A stretch of 27,443 nt of DNA from DATFLL01 sp035267785 (GCA_035267785.1 DATFLL010000118.1:1-27443); one strand, 5' to 3'; counted from the stretch's first letter, positions 1 through 8,239 are shown. A program made the numbers and translations. Notes: generated by a model from the letters alone, not told the origin.

Positions 1-332
1 AGCCAGCCTTTGATGATGCGATAGAGCAGCCAGATTGCGTTGGCGAGCAGGATGTAATAGCCGACGACGATCAACGCGGTGATCGAACCGAGCACCGTCC
101 ACAGCAGTCCCCACCAGAACGTGCGCATCTGCCAGCGAAAGTGCGATTCCAGCCAGGTACCGCGCAGGTCGTCGATCTTGATGTAATCGATAATGACCGC
201 CGCGACATAGGTGAGCGGCAGAACGAACCCGAAGGCCTGAAGGCCGTATATGAAATGGGTCAGATTGACCATCCCTTCGCTGGGCACCGGGATGGCTTCG
301 TGTTCGCGGCGTGGAATTTCGTAGTCGGCCAT
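1..332 (-). CDS. Small polytopic membrane protein (DUF4870-like), 3' end off the window
   Basis: The minus frame begins at ATG 332 and runs open to the left edge (110 full codons), so the C-terminus lies outside the window. The protein has a charged N-terminus (MADYEIPRREHEAIPVPSEG) followed by hydrophobic stretches at about residues 22-50 and 72-104. They are separated by a polar loop containing LESHFRWQMRTFW. An aromatic, basic loop of this kind between helices is typical of DUF4870/Tic20-like small membrane proteins. It lies 35 nt downstream of the M61 peptidase on the same strand and may be co-transcribed with it. No strong Shine-Dalgarno is visible. Function is unknown; the family assignment comes from pattern memory. 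Confidence 0.7.
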   Translation of the reverse strand, partial: MADYEIPRREHEAIPVPSEGMVNLTHFIYGLQAFGFVLPLTYVAAVIIDYIKIDDLRGTWLESHFRWQMRTFWWGLLWTVLGSITALIVVGYYILLANAIWLLYRIIKGW

Positions 333-367
333 GGTTGTACGTTCGTCGATAGCGGCAACGCCCGGCG

Positions 368-2230
368 TCAGGTAGTGGGGGCCGCCGGGCCCAGCCAAGC
401 CTCCCGCCGGGCAGCCGTCGACTCGTCGGCGTTCGTCTTCAAAGTATAGACACAGGTATCGAGCGGTGGTGGCTGCAATGTGACCTCGACGCTCATGAGC
501 TCGTCGCGGCGAAAGGCGTGCACGGTGACGTTCGTGCCCGGCGGATAGCTTGAGATGAGCTTTTCCAGATTGTCTTTTGCCGCGCGGATGCCGTTGACGG
601 CGATCACCAGATCGCCGGCCGACAGCCCGGCGGCCTGCGCGGCGCCGCCGTCGAACACGTTGAGCAAGCGGGCCCCGCCGTTGTCGGCGCCGCTGCGCAC
701 GCCGAGGGTGCCGCGCCGGGCGATTTCGTCGGCCGTCGCCTTGCCCGGTTTGCCGCCAAGGTCGGCGGCGTTGTCCGCCGCGCGCACGGTGAAGTCGATA
801 CCGACGTCGGCGAGCAGATCGGCCAGCGGCGGGTCCTCCGTGCCGTAGAGATAGTGCTCGAAGAATTCCGACAGATCGCTGCCCGCCACCTCGGCGGCCA
901 CGCGCTCGACGCCGCCCTCGGGCACACCCTGGCCCGCGCGCCCGTAGCGCTGCCACAGTGTGCGCACCACATCGTCCAGCGAGCGCTCGCCTCCGGTGGC
1001 GCGGCGGATGGTCATGTCCAGTGCCAAAGCGATGACCGAGCCCTTGGTGTAATAGCTGACGATGTTGTTCGGGGCGCTCTCGTCCTGACGGTAGAATTTG
1101 GTCCAGGCATCGAAGCTGGAGTCGGCCACGCTCTGTTTGAAGCGACCGGCCCCGCGCCACACGCGCGTGGCGGTCTGGCCGAGCAGCTCGAGATAGTTCT
1201 CGGCATCGATGAGCCCGCTGCGCGCCAGGCCCAGGTCGTCGTAATAGGAGGTGATGCCCTCGAAGGCCCAGAGCTGGCGGGTGTAGGCTTCGCGGCTGAG
1301 GTCATAGGGCAGGAAGGCCTCGGGCTTGATGCGTTTGACATTCCACGTATGGAAATACTCGTGGCTGCACAGGCCGAGGAAGGTGCGGTATTCGTCAGTG
1401 ATCGTCCCGAGGCCCGCCTGCGGCAGGTCGGCGCGCCTGCACATCAGGCTGCACGAGGCGCGATGCTCCAGCCCGCCGTAGCCCTCGCCGACGGCCATGA
1501 CCAGAAAGACGTAGCGTTCCATCGGCGGCAGCTCGCCGAACAATTGAATATGGGTCTCGCAGATGCGCTTCAGGTCGCGCGCCAGGCGCTCCAGGTCGGC
1601 GTTCTGGCGCCCGTAGACCACGATATCGTGCGGGATGCCGCCCGCCTCGAAGCTCGCGTGGGCGAAGTCGGCGATCTCGACGGGATGGTCGACCAGCTCG
1701 TCGTAGTCGGCGGCGCGGTAGGTGCCGAAGCCCCAGGGCTCGGCGCCCGCGCGGGGCAGGGCGGTGCCGACGCGCCAGTCGGTATAGGCCGGACCGGCGG
1801 GGCGTTGGATGTCCACGGTGCACGGCGAATCGTCCTGGCCGTGGGCTCGAAGGAAGACGCTGGTGCCGTTGAAATAGGCGTGGGTGTCGTCGAGGTGCGC
1901 GGCACGAACCGACAGGTCCCAGGCGTAGACCTCGTAGCGCAGGGTCAGCGGACCGCGCACCGGCGCGCAGCGCCAGGTGGCCTTGTCCAGTTTTTCCACG
2001 CTCACCGCCCGGGCCGTGGACTCGCCGGGGACGTCGCCGCCGGCGTGGGCCTCGATGCGCACGATATTGCGGGCGAACTCGCGGATCATGTAGCTGCCCG
2101 GTATCCACGTCGGCAGCGAGAACAGCTGGCCCGCCGGGTCGGGCTCGGCGACGGTGCAGGTCACCTCGAACAGGTGGGCGGCGGGTTGGCTGGGAATAAT
2201 ACGGTAATGTACAGGTGTTTCCGACGTCAT
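368..2230 (-). CDS. M61 family metallopeptidase (glycyl aminopeptidase-like) with C-terminal PDZ domain
   Basis: A 620-aa zinc peptidase. The frame is open further upstream, but the M61 N-terminal beta domain begins right after the ATG at 2230 (MTSETPVHYRI), so that start is chosen. Residues 1-170 form the N-terminal domain, with the family-typical stretch LPTWIPGSYMIREFARNI. The catalytic motif HEYFH lies at residues 290-294 (nt 1349-1363), followed by TWNVKRIKP. The probable third zinc ligand is in WAFEGITSYYDDL. A PDZ domain (GVRSG... AAQAAGLSAGDLVIAVNG) occupies about residues 510-600. There is no signal peptide, so it is probably cytosolic. M61 enzymes of this type release N-terminal residues, preferring Gly/Ala; the physiological substrate is unknown. 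It is divergent from the hypothetical gene at 2343. Confidence 0.93.
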   Translation of the reverse strand: MTSETPVHYRIIPSQPAAHLFEVTCTVAEPDPAGQLFSLPTWIPGSYMIREFARNIVRIEAHAGGDVPGESTARAVSVEKLDKATWRCAPVRGPLTLRYEVYAWDLSVRAAHLDDTHAYFNGTSVFLRAHGQDDSPCTVDIQRPAGPAYTDWRVGTALPRAGAEPWGFGTYRAADYDELVDHPVEIADFAHASFEAGGIPHDIVVYGRQNADLERLARDLKRICETHIQLFGELPPMERYVFLVMAVGEGYGGLEHRASCSLMCRRADLPQAGLGTITDEYRTFLGLCSHEYFHTWNVKRIKPEAFLPYDLSREAYTRQLWAFEGITSYYDDLGLARSGLIDAENYLELLGQTATRVWRGAGRFKQSVADSSFDAWTKFYRQDESAPNNIVSYYTKGSVIALALDMTIRRATGGERSLDDVVRTLWQRYGRAGQGVPEGGVERVAAEVAGSDLSEFFEHYLYGTEDPPLADLLADVGIDFTVRAADNAADLGGKPGKATADEIARRGTLGVRSGADNGGARLLNVFDGGAAQAAGLSAGDLVIAVNGIRAAKDNLEKLISSYPPGTNVTVHAFRRDELMSVEVTLQPPPLDTCVYTLKTNADESTAARREAWLGPAAPTT

Positions 2231-2253
2231 GGAGGGGTATTCGGCTCTCGCGG

Positions 2254-2283
2254 TTGGCTTCGGGGGCAGGCAGACTTTATCAT
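2254..2283 (+). promoter_or_regulatory. Candidate sigma70-type promoter for the gene at 2343
   Basis: TTGGCT (2254-2259) and TATCAT (2278-2283) are separated by 18 bp. They lie in the short gap between divergent genes, about 60 nt ahead of the GTG at 2343. The -10 matches consensus at five of six positions and the -35 is weaker. This is a prediction by eye only. Confidence 0.35.
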
Positions 2284-2342
2284 ATGCCAAACCCGCCGGC
2301 AGTAGCCCCATCCATCGGCGCCAGCATGCCCAGGAGCGTTCC

Positions 2343-2954
2343 GTGACCAGTTTCCATATCGCCTTTGCTGAAAACTTCGAGCAGGACAATACCGTCGCCA
2401 TAGTCCAGGAGGGAGAACTGCCCGAATTCCTCCAGATATGGATCTGGGACCTGTACTACGCCAGCACGCTGCACGCGCTGGGCGATGCCCCCGCGGCAGG
2501 GCACCTGCGCGAGACGCTGGAAGGCTGGGCCGGGACGGTCATCGGCAACATCCTCGACCCGGAGCAGAAATTCCGCGAAAAGGGCCTGCTCACGGTCGAT
2601 GTCGACCTCAAGCTGGTCGATGGGTTGGGCGACGCGCTGGAGGAAGTCTACAGCGTCGAGACCGAGGAAAATCCCGACAGCGGGTGGCCCGATATCCGGG
2701 TGAGCTCCTCGCGCAATCGCCACCCCAACCGCCTGGCCTACTCGCCGATCGCCCTGGCCCAGCACTTCCTCGACCAGAATATCCTGTTCGCCAAAGAGCT
2801 GCCGCTGCACATCCTGTCAATGCGCAAGTACTACGACGAACAGCGCCCGCCCACCGAAGACGTCAGCCGCATGGAAGCCCCGCTGTTCGCGATCAACAAG
2901 GCCATGAAATTCTTCCAGGATCTGAAAGACAGCGACAACGTCACGATCAATTAG
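2343..2954 (+). CDS. Conserved hypothetical protein (203 aa)
   Basis: I do not recognise a named family. The start is taken as GTG 2343 because AGGAG at 2332-2336 sits six bases upstream. An upstream ATG in the same frame (2229) would overlap the divergent M61 gene and give low-complexity sequence. The product is acidic and soluble, starting VTSFHIAFAENFEQDN, with no signal peptide or membrane segment. It is rich in Leu/Glu/Asp and looks mostly alpha-helical (LPEFLQIWIWDLYYASTLHAL, AKELPLHILSMRKYYDEQ). The gene stands alone, divergent from the M61 peptidase and convergent with the secretin-like operon. Codon use matches its neighbours, so there is no sign of recent transfer. Confidence 0.75.
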   Translation: MTSFHIAFAENFEQDNTVAIVQEGELPEFLQIWIWDLYYASTLHALGDAPAAGHLRETLEGWAGTVIGNILDPEQKFREKGLLTVDVDLKLVDGLGDALEEVYSVETEENPDSGWPDIRVSSSRNRHPNRLAYSPIALAQHFLDQNILFAKELPLHILSMRKYYDEQRPPTEDVSRMEAPLFAINKAMKFFQDLKDSDNVTIN

Positions 2955-2976
2955 AAATTAGGACGGCTCTGGAAAC

Positions 2977-3139
2977 AACCACAGAGGACACAGAGACACG
3001 GAGAAGAAAACGCAAGGAATGGTTTGAGCAAGAGTTCAGATTATTGCCGGGTGCGGTGCCTCTCGCCGCACTGCACACACAATCATTGTCGCAACACAAT
3101 AGTCTTGTTTTTCTCTGTGCCTCCGTGTCCTCTGTGGTT
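2977..3139. repeat. Long imperfect inverted repeat between convergent genes
   Basis: Arms of about 34 nt lie at 2977-3010 and 3106-3139. The left arm begins AACCACAGAGGACACAGAG; the right arm is its reverse complement with roughly five mismatches and ends in CTCTGTGGTT. About 95 nt lie between the arms. The purine-rich CCACAGAGGACACAGAG word resembles a dispersed element seen in many environmental bacterial genomes (from memory). It fills most of the 205-bp gap between stops at 2954 and 3160. A stable stem here could end transcription in both directions, and the T-run TTGTTTTTCT beside the right arm fits that. Confidence 0.75.
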
Positions 3140-3159
3140 AACGACTGCGCCGAGTAGGT

Positions 3160-4050
3160 TTACTGGGCGAGGTCGACTTTGACGGAGATGGTGCTGCTCT
3201 GGGCGCTGCTGGTGCTGCGGCGCGAGGCGATGCCGCTGGTGCTGCTCGATGTCGACTGGGACACGCCGCCGATTTCGATCCATTGGCCGAGGTTACCCGA
3301 GACGGTCGTTTCGGCCTGCTGGGTGTTGACGACACCGCCTCCCTGGCGCGAAAGCGACGACCGGGTCGGGCGGATGTGCAGTGTAACGCGATTGCCGCTG
3401 ACCCGCGGCAGGACCTGAAAGCCGCTGGTGATTTCCTTGTATTGCACGGTGGCGGTGATGCTGCCGTCGGGGTTGCGCTGGCGCAATATAACGGGCATGG
3501 CCATGCCCGTCGTGATGTTCGCCCATTGACCTTCGAGTACGCGGATATGCTGCTCGGCGGGCGCCTCGGTTTGCGATTGCGTGTCGGAGATGTGTCCGGA
3601 GATTTGCGCGTTCCTGCCGTGCACCTCGGCACTCGCTCCGCCATCCCCCGCATAGGGCCCAATCCCATCGCCGCCGGCGGTGACGGTACTGTCCGAGCCG
3701 ACATGGACCTCGCCGCGGGCCGCGGCGCGCTGGCGGCGCGACTGCGCGGCGCTGCCCTGGCGTACGCTGATCACCATCTCGCGCAGCCCGGCATCGATGT
3801 CCTGGAGCATCTTCTTGATGTCGGCCAGATTCTCGGGGGTGGTTTTGACGATGAGCTTGTAGCCCGTGCCGCTCATGGCGCCGCCCGGTACCAGAAAAGG
3901 GCGCAGCAGGGGGATCGCCTCCTCGGCGGTTCGGTTGTGGAGCTGGATGATCTCCACGTGCATCGGGGCGGCGTCTGCCGGAGGCGCAGGCAAGACGAGC
4001 AGACCCAGGCCCAACAGGCAAGTCAGGACCAGGGCGCTGCGGCGGTTCAT
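3160..4050 (-). CDS. Short exported secretin-like protein (296 aa, no gate region)
   Basis: The start is ATG 4050, overlapping the upstream gene's TGA by four bases (ATGA), which implies translational coupling. Residues 1-28 form a signal peptide ending near ADAA. Residues 29-85 resemble a secretin N1/short domain: VEIIQLHNRTAEEAIPLLRP, then LIVKTTPENLADIKKMLQDID. A Gly/Ser-rich, low-complexity linker follows. The C-terminal half resembles the first strands of a secretin domain (LEGQWANITTGMAMPVILRQ, VSGNRVTLHIRPTRSSL). The conserved secretin gate signature VPxLGDIPxxGxLF, present in the gspD-like protein at 14037, is absent, and the protein is less than half the usual secretin length. It is therefore unlikely to form a pore alone. 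It is probably periplasmic or outer-membrane associated, with unknown role. Confidence 0.8.
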   Translation of the reverse strand: MNRRSALVLTCLLGLGLLVLPAPPADAAPMHVEIIQLHNRTAEEAIPLLRPFLVPGGAMSGTGYKLIVKTTPENLADIKKMLQDIDAGLREMVISVRQGSAAQSRRQRAAARGEVHVGSDSTVTAGGDGIGPYAGDGGASAEVHGRNAQISGHISDTQSQTEAPAEQHIRVLEGQWANITTGMAMPVILRQRNPDGSITATVQYKEITSGFQVLPRVSGNRVTLHIRPTRSSLSRQGGGVVNTQQAETTVSGNLGQWIEIGGVSQSTSSSTSGIASRRSTSSAQSSTISVKVDLAQ

Positions 4051-4562
4051 AGGTGCAGGCGCCGCAGCTCGGTTGGCACGATGCTCTTTTGCCACACTTC
4101 GTCGAAGAGCTGCAGCAGCATGCGCGCCTGGTTGGGTGCGTGAAAGTTGGCCATGGCTTCGTAGCGGGCCGCGTTTTTGCGATGGAGGATGCCGTCCACG
4201 TCGGCGACGAGAAAGGCCTCCATGATATCGCTGAAGTCCTTGTGGACCTGGCGAATCTCGATCGAGCTGGTCAGGCGGCGGGTCAGTTCTATGATACGGT
4301 GGCCGTGCTTGACCGGCTTTTCGGTGTCCTGCGTGAGGATACGCACCTGGCTGTGACGGCTGTCGGTGGCCAGCGTCTTGATCGCGTCGAGAAACTGTTC
4401 GTTGTCGTACAGCGTGGCATCGAGGTCGTGGCTGAATATCTCGAGACTGCGTGCGGCCTGGCGCGCAAGGGCCAGCGACACCTCACGGCATTCGCCGCTG
4501 CCGGACAGGACCAAATCTTCGGCCGTTTGGCCCAGGCGAAAGCTTTCCAAATCTTGAATCAT
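4047..4562 (-). CDS. PLD-like fold protein of unknown function (DUF7931-type), copy A
   Basis: A 171-aa protein from ATG 4562, with AGAGAG ahead of the start. It is a clear paralogue of the gene at 4705: same length, and a shared N-terminal pattern MI-x-L-x-S/Y-x-RLG-x-T, CREVxLALARQAxRSLxIF, then GHRxIELxRR and a C-terminal RxxxARYxxxAxFxxPxxAR. The arrangement of a polar ligand-type strand, an RxLI-like helix and a late RxxGRY strand resembles the phospholipase-D-like fold, but no HKD motif is visible, so catalysis is doubtful. I believe this family is catalogued as DUF7931 (from memory). It is cytosolic and co-operonic with a GNAT acetyltransferase and the secretin-like gene, whose start it overlaps. 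Confidence 0.8.
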   Translation of the reverse strand: MIQDLESFRLGQTAEDLVLSGSGECREVSLALARQAARSLEIFSHDLDATLYDNEQFLDAIKTLATDSRHSQVRILTQDTEKPVKHGHRIIELTRRLTSSIEIRQVHKDFSDIMEAFLVADVDGILHRKNAARYEAMANFHAPNQARMLLQLFDEVWQKSIVPTELRRLHL

Positions 4563-4704
4563 TGAATCTCTCTGCTGCCGATGACGATCGCTTGAATCAG
4601 CTTACCGAATCGATGTCGACGTGGCCAGAGCGGCAGCGGCCCCCCGGACTGCAAGGTGGATTTCAAGGGGATTTCAACCGCATTGGGCCCTGTGCGAGGG
4701 GCAT

Positions 4705-5220
4705 TCAAACCTGCAGGCGGCGGAACTCCCGAAACTGCTGACTGCGTTGCCAGGCTTCTTCGAAGAAGCGCACCAGCTCGCGAGCGCGCATCGGATCGTT
4801 GAAGGCCGCAATGCCGTCATAACGCCCCGCGTGTTTGCGATAGAGCAGTCCGCGGCCATCGGCGATGAGATAGGCCTCATTGTAATGGGCGTAGTCCTCG
4901 GTGAGTTTTCGAATCTCGATGTGCGAGGTCACGCGGCGCGCGAGCTCGATGAGACGATGGCCGCGTTTGATCACGCTGTCGGCATCGTGCACCAGCACTT
5001 TTATTTGATTGCTCGGATGGGCGATGGCGACGTCGCGCACCGCCTGGTTGAACTCGCTGGAGTCATACACGGCTGGGTCGAGCTCCTGGCCGAAGATGTG
5101 CAGCGAACGGTGCGCCTGACGCGCCAGGGCGAGGGCGACTTCGCGGCAGTCCTCGCTGCTTTCCAGAATGATATCTCCCTCGGTCTCGCCGAGGCGATAG
5201 CTGGCCAGATTTTCAATCAT
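4705..5220 (-). CDS. PLD-like fold protein of unknown function (DUF7931-type), copy B
   Basis: A 171-aa protein from ATG 5220; the frame is open upstream, but homology with copy A starts exactly at MIENLASYRLG. It shares with copy A the block DCREVALALARQAHRSLHIFGQELD, then GHRLIELARRVTSHIEIRK, and YRKHAGRYDGIAAFNDPMRAR near the end. It lies 32 nt after the GNAT stop and 142 nt before copy A. That 142-nt gap is the widest in this operon and contains a tandem GATTTCAA repeat near 4661-4677. The PLD-like comparison is by pattern only and no HKD catalytic motif is visible. In many gammaproteobacteria a single such gene sits next to a GNAT gene (from memory); two adjacent copies indicate duplication. 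Confidence 0.8.
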   Translation of the reverse strand: MIENLASYRLGETEGDIILESSEDCREVALALARQAHRSLHIFGQELDPAVYDSSEFNQAVRDVAIAHPSNQIKVLVHDADSVIKRGHRLIELARRVTSHIEIRKLTEDYAHYNEAYLIADGRGLLYRKHAGRYDGIAAFNDPMRARELVRFFEEAWQRSQQFREFRRLQV

Positions 5221-5252
5221 CGGGCTTCGCGCGTTGGATGGATAACTCAAGC

Positions 5253-5699
5253 TTAGCGCATGGGCGCGCGGGGTGACAGCTCGCGGGCCATGTGCCGATG
5301 GGGGATGCCCGCGTCCATGAAGGGCTCGCCGTAGACGACGAAGCCCTGGCGTTCGTAGAAACCGACGGCGTGGGTCTGGGCCCCTAGAAACACCCGCGCC
5401 AGACCGCGCTCGCGGGCGATGGCGATCAGCTCGGCGAGCAGGGCCCGGCCGACGCCGCGCCCTCGCCACGCGGCCCGCACCGCCATGCGTCCGATATGCC
5501 CGTCAGCCAGCAGGCGTGCCGTGCCGACGGGGGTACCGTCGGCCGTGCAAGCGAGCACGTGCACCGCCTCGGCGTCCAGCCCGTCCCACTCCAGTTCGGG
5601 CGTGACACCCTGCTCCTCAATGAAGACCTCTTCGCGCACCGTGCGAATGGCCTCGGCACTGAGCGCGAAGTCGGCACGAACAATCTGCGGCTCAGTCAT
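5253..5699 (-). CDS. GNAT family N-acetyltransferase
   Basis: A 148-aa acyl-CoA-dependent acetyltransferase. The start is ATG 5699, which overlaps the end of the upstream oxygenase gene by eight bases (ATGACTGA). The N-terminus has VFIEEQGVTPELEWDGLD, typical of ElaA/YjcF-like GNATs. Strands 4-5 and the pyrophosphate loop are clear: GHIGRMAVRAAWRGRGVGRALL (about residues 68-89), with the Q/RxxGxG/A signature as RGRGVG. The C-terminal GFYERQGFVVYGEPFMDAGIPH matches the usual beta6-alpha4 region. The acceptor substrate cannot be read from the sequence. Its coupling to the two PLD-like genes suggests a joint function. Confidence 0.92.
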   Translation of the reverse strand: MTEPQIVRADFALSAEAIRTVREEVFIEEQGVTPELEWDGLDAEAVHVLACTADGTPVGTARLLADGHIGRMAVRAAWRGRGVGRALLAELIAIARERGLARVFLGAQTHAVGFYERQGFVVYGEPFMDAGIPHRHMARELSPRAPMR

Positions 5700-6900
5700 G
5701 ATCGGCGAACACCACTGCACCGAGGTTGTACAGGGCGGCGAGGCAGGCCGCGACCCCGCCACGCTCGAGCAGAGGGGCCAGCTCGGCGCCCGGGATGTGC
5801 CGCCGGTCGCACAGCAGCGGGGCCAGGGCGGCGGCCTCGGCCGACAAGGGGTACTCCTCGCCGTCGACGTACAGCAGCGCGCCGCTCGAACCGCGATCGA
5901 TGAAGGCGAATCGCGACGACTCGCGCCGCTGCAGCGACTCGCCGCGGCGCACGCGTTGGCACAGCGCCTCGGTGTCGAGCGGCGCATCGGGTGTCTCGCT
6001 CAGTCCGTCAGGCTGGGTGGCGAAGGCGGCGAACCAGCGGTCCAGGGCCTCATCGTCGGCGGCGATTTCCTGCAGGGCCTGGCGAAGCGACTCGCGGATG
6101 CGGCCCAGGGCCTCGGCGGTGATCTCGCCGGCGTGTTTCGGTACTGCGAGATCGGGGTCGGCATAGCGCCGCGAGGCGGGCAGGGCGGCGGCGGCCTGGG
6201 CCGTGTAGTCGGCGATCAGATCGCCGAGGCTCGGGGCGCGAAAACCGATCGACAGCGTCAGACCCGGATCCAGCGCCACGCCGTGATGGGCCACACCCGG
6301 CGGCAGGTAGAGCATATCGCCCGGTTGCAGATCCCACGTCTGCTCGGCGGCGAACTCGCGCATGATATGCAGCTCGGTCCCGTCCAGGCAGTTGTCCGGC
6401 GAGACGGGCTCGGTGCCGATGGCCCAGCGCCGGCGCCCGAGGCCCTGGAGCAGGAACACGTCGTACTGATCGAAGTGCGGTCCGACCGACCCCTGCGGCG
6501 CGGCGTAGCTGACCATGATGTCGTCGACCCGCCAGTTGGGGACGAAGTCGAATCGCTCCAACAGGTCAGCCAGCGCGGGGACGTGACGATTGGCCCCCTG
6601 CACCAGCAGGGTCCAATGGGTCTCGGGCAGGTGGGCGAAGCGCTCCTCATCGAAGGGACCGTGCTCGAGCTGCCAGGGCCGCTCGCCGCCGCGCTCGAGT
6701 ACGAGGCGCGACTCGACGTCCGGCTCGCAGGCCAGGCCTGCGAGTTCTTCGGGCGTGACGGGGCTGGTAAATCCCGGCAGGGCCTGGCGGATGAGCAGCG
6801 GACGCTTTTGCCAGTAGTCGGCGAGAAATTCGGCCGGGCTCAGCCCGCCGAGCAGGCCATCGCCCGTTACCTCAGATGTCCCGCGCTTGGTCGGCGGCAT
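5692..6900 (-). CDS. roxA: Cupin/JmjC 2-oxoglutarate oxygenase, ribosomal protein L16 arginine hydroxylase-like (RoxA/YcfD)
   Basis: A 402-aa Fe(II)/2-oxoglutarate-dependent oxygenase. The JmjC iron site is intact: H142-x-D144 in VGPHFDQYDVFLLQGLG, and the distal histidine about H205 in YLPPGVAHHGVAL. The block YDVFLLQGLGRRRW and the N-terminal FLADYWQKRPLLIRQA are characteristic of YcfD, which hydroxylates an arginine of ribosomal protein L16. The C-terminal 150 residues form the helical dimerisation/winged-helix part expected of the family. The start is ATG 6900, 29 nt inside the end of purB; no better downstream start is visible, so it is likely read through coupling from purB. Close alternatives, such as other ribosomal oxygenases, are less likely. 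Confidence 0.9.
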   Translation of the reverse strand: MPPTKRGTSEVTGDGLLGGLSPAEFLADYWQKRPLLIRQALPGFTSPVTPEELAGLACEPDVESRLVLERGGERPWQLEHGPFDEERFAHLPETHWTLLVQGANRHVPALADLLERFDFVPNWRVDDIMVSYAAPQGSVGPHFDQYDVFLLQGLGRRRWAIGTEPVSPDNCLDGTELHIMREFAAEQTWDLQPGDMLYLPPGVAHHGVALDPGLTLSIGFRAPSLGDLIADYTAQAAAALPASRRYADPDLAVPKHAGEITAEALGRIRESLRQALQEIAADDEALDRWFAAFATQPDGLSETPDAPLDTEALCQRVRRGESLQRRESSRFAFIDRGSSGALLYVDGEEYPLSAEAAALAPLLCDRRHIPGAELAPLLERGGVAACLAALYNLGAVVFADHD

Positions 6901-8239
6901 TGCCGGTATAGGCCGCGGGTGTCAGGGCGCGGAGCTGATCCTTGGCCGCGGCCGGCAGGTCCAGACCGTCGATGAAACGGTACAGTGCCTCGGCGTCGAT
7001 GCGATGACCGCGGGTGAGCTCCTTGAGCTTTTCGTAGGGGCGTTCCACGCCGTAGCGGCGCATGACCGTCTGAATCGGCTCGGCCAGCACTTCCCAGTTG
7101 GCGTTGAGGTCGGCGGCGAGCTGATCGGCGTTGACCTCCAGCTTGCCGATACCCTTGAGTGTCGACTGATAGGCGATGAGTCCGTGCGCGATGCCGACAC
7201 CCAGGTTGCGCATCACGGTCGAGTCGGTCAGGTCGCGCTGCATGCGCGAGATAGGTAGCTTCGCCGCCAGGTGGGTGAATACCGCATTGGCCAGGCCGAG
7301 ATTGCCCTCTGAGTTCTCGAAGTCGATCGGATTGACCTTGTGGGGCATGGTCGAGGAGCCGACCTCGCCCGCGACGGTCCTCTGTTTGAAATAGCCGAGC
7401 GAGATGTAGGTCCATACATCGCGGTTGAAATCGATCAACACCGTGTTGAACCGTGCCAGCGCGTCGAAGAACTCGGCAATGTAGTCGTGCGGCTCGATCT
7501 GGATCGTATACGGGTTCCACTCGAGGTCGAGGCCGGAGACGAACGCGCTGGCGATGCGCGCCCAGTCGAGCTCCGGATAGGCCGCGAGGTGGGCGTTGTA
7601 GTTGCCGACGGCGCCGTTGATCTTGCCCAACAGGGGAACGGCCGCGACCTGATCGCGTTGGCGCTTGAGGCGATAGGCGACGTTCGCCATTTCCTTGCCG
7701 ACGGTGGTGGGCGAGGCGGGCTGACCGTGCGTGCGCGAGAGCATGGGCTGGTCGGCATAGCGATGGGCCAGGTCGCGGACCGCGGCGATGACCTCGTCGA
7801 GGGCGGGCAGCAGGACCTGGTTGCGTGCCTCGCGCAGCATCAGCGCGTAGGAGAGGTTGTTGATGTCCTCCGAAGTGCAGGCAAAGTGGATGAATTCGCT
7901 CACCGCCTCGAGCTCGGCGTTGCCTGCGATCTTTTCCTTTAGAAAATACTCCACCGCCTTGACGTCGTGGTTGGTCGTGCGCTCGATGTTCTTGACGCGG
8001 TGCGCGTCGTCGACGCTGAAGTTCTCGACGATGCCCTCGAGCACGCTCTGCGCGTGCTCGCTCAGGGCCGGTACCTCGGGGATCGCCGCCTCGGCAGCGA
8101 GGTGCTGCAGCCAGCGCACCTCCACCAGCACCCGGTGGCGAATGAGACCGTACTCGCTGAAGACGGGGCGCAGGTCCTCGGTCTTGGACCCGTAACGGCC
8201 GTCGATGGGGGAGATAGCGGTCAGCGTGTTCAGTTCCAT
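6872..8239 (-). CDS. purB: Adenylosuccinate lyase
   Basis: A 455-aa enzyme that removes fumarate from SAICAR and from adenylosuccinate in purine synthesis. The start is ATG 8239, with GGAG five bases upstream; the frame continues further upstream, but family similarity begins at MELNTLTAISPIDGRYGSKT. The fumarase/aspartase-superfamily signature loop is intact (GSSTMPHKVNPIDFEN), as are TSEDINNLSYALML and SRTHGQPASPTTVGKE. Length matches the proteobacterial PurB (about 456 aa). It heads a minus-strand operon with roxA and downstream genes. No hflD-like gene is visible upstream, unlike the arrangement in enterobacteria. Confidence 0.97.
   Translation of the reverse strand: MELNTLTAISPIDGRYGSKTEDLRPVFSEYGLIRHRVLVEVRWLQHLAAEAAIPEVPALSEHAQSVLEGIVENFSVDDAHRVKNIERTTNHDVKAVEYFLKEKIAGNAELEAVSEFIHFACTSEDINNLSYALMLREARNQVLLPALDEVIAAVRDLAHRYADQPMLSRTHGQPASPTTVGKEMANVAYRLKRQRDQVAAVPLLGKINGAVGNYNAHLAAYPELDWARIASAFVSGLDLEWNPYTIQIEPHDYIAEFFDALARFNTVLIDFNRDVWTYISLGYFKQRTVAGEVGSSTMPHKVNPIDFENSEGNLGLANAVFTHLAAKLPISRMQRDLTDSTVMRNLGVGIAHGLIAYQSTLKGIGKLEVNADQLAADLNANWEVLAEPIQTVMRRYGVERPYEKLKELTRGHRIDAEALYRFIDGLDLPAAAKDQLRALTPAAYTGNAADQARDI

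Noticed and set aside
854..2305. A 483-codon plus-strand frame opposite the M61 peptidase
   Set aside because: The minus strand carries HExxH and PDZ motifs; the plus frame is a GC-driven shadow.
2229..2342. N-terminal extension of the 203-aa hypothetical gene from ATG 2229
   Set aside because: A good Shine-Dalgarno precedes GTG 2343, and the extension overlaps the divergent gene.
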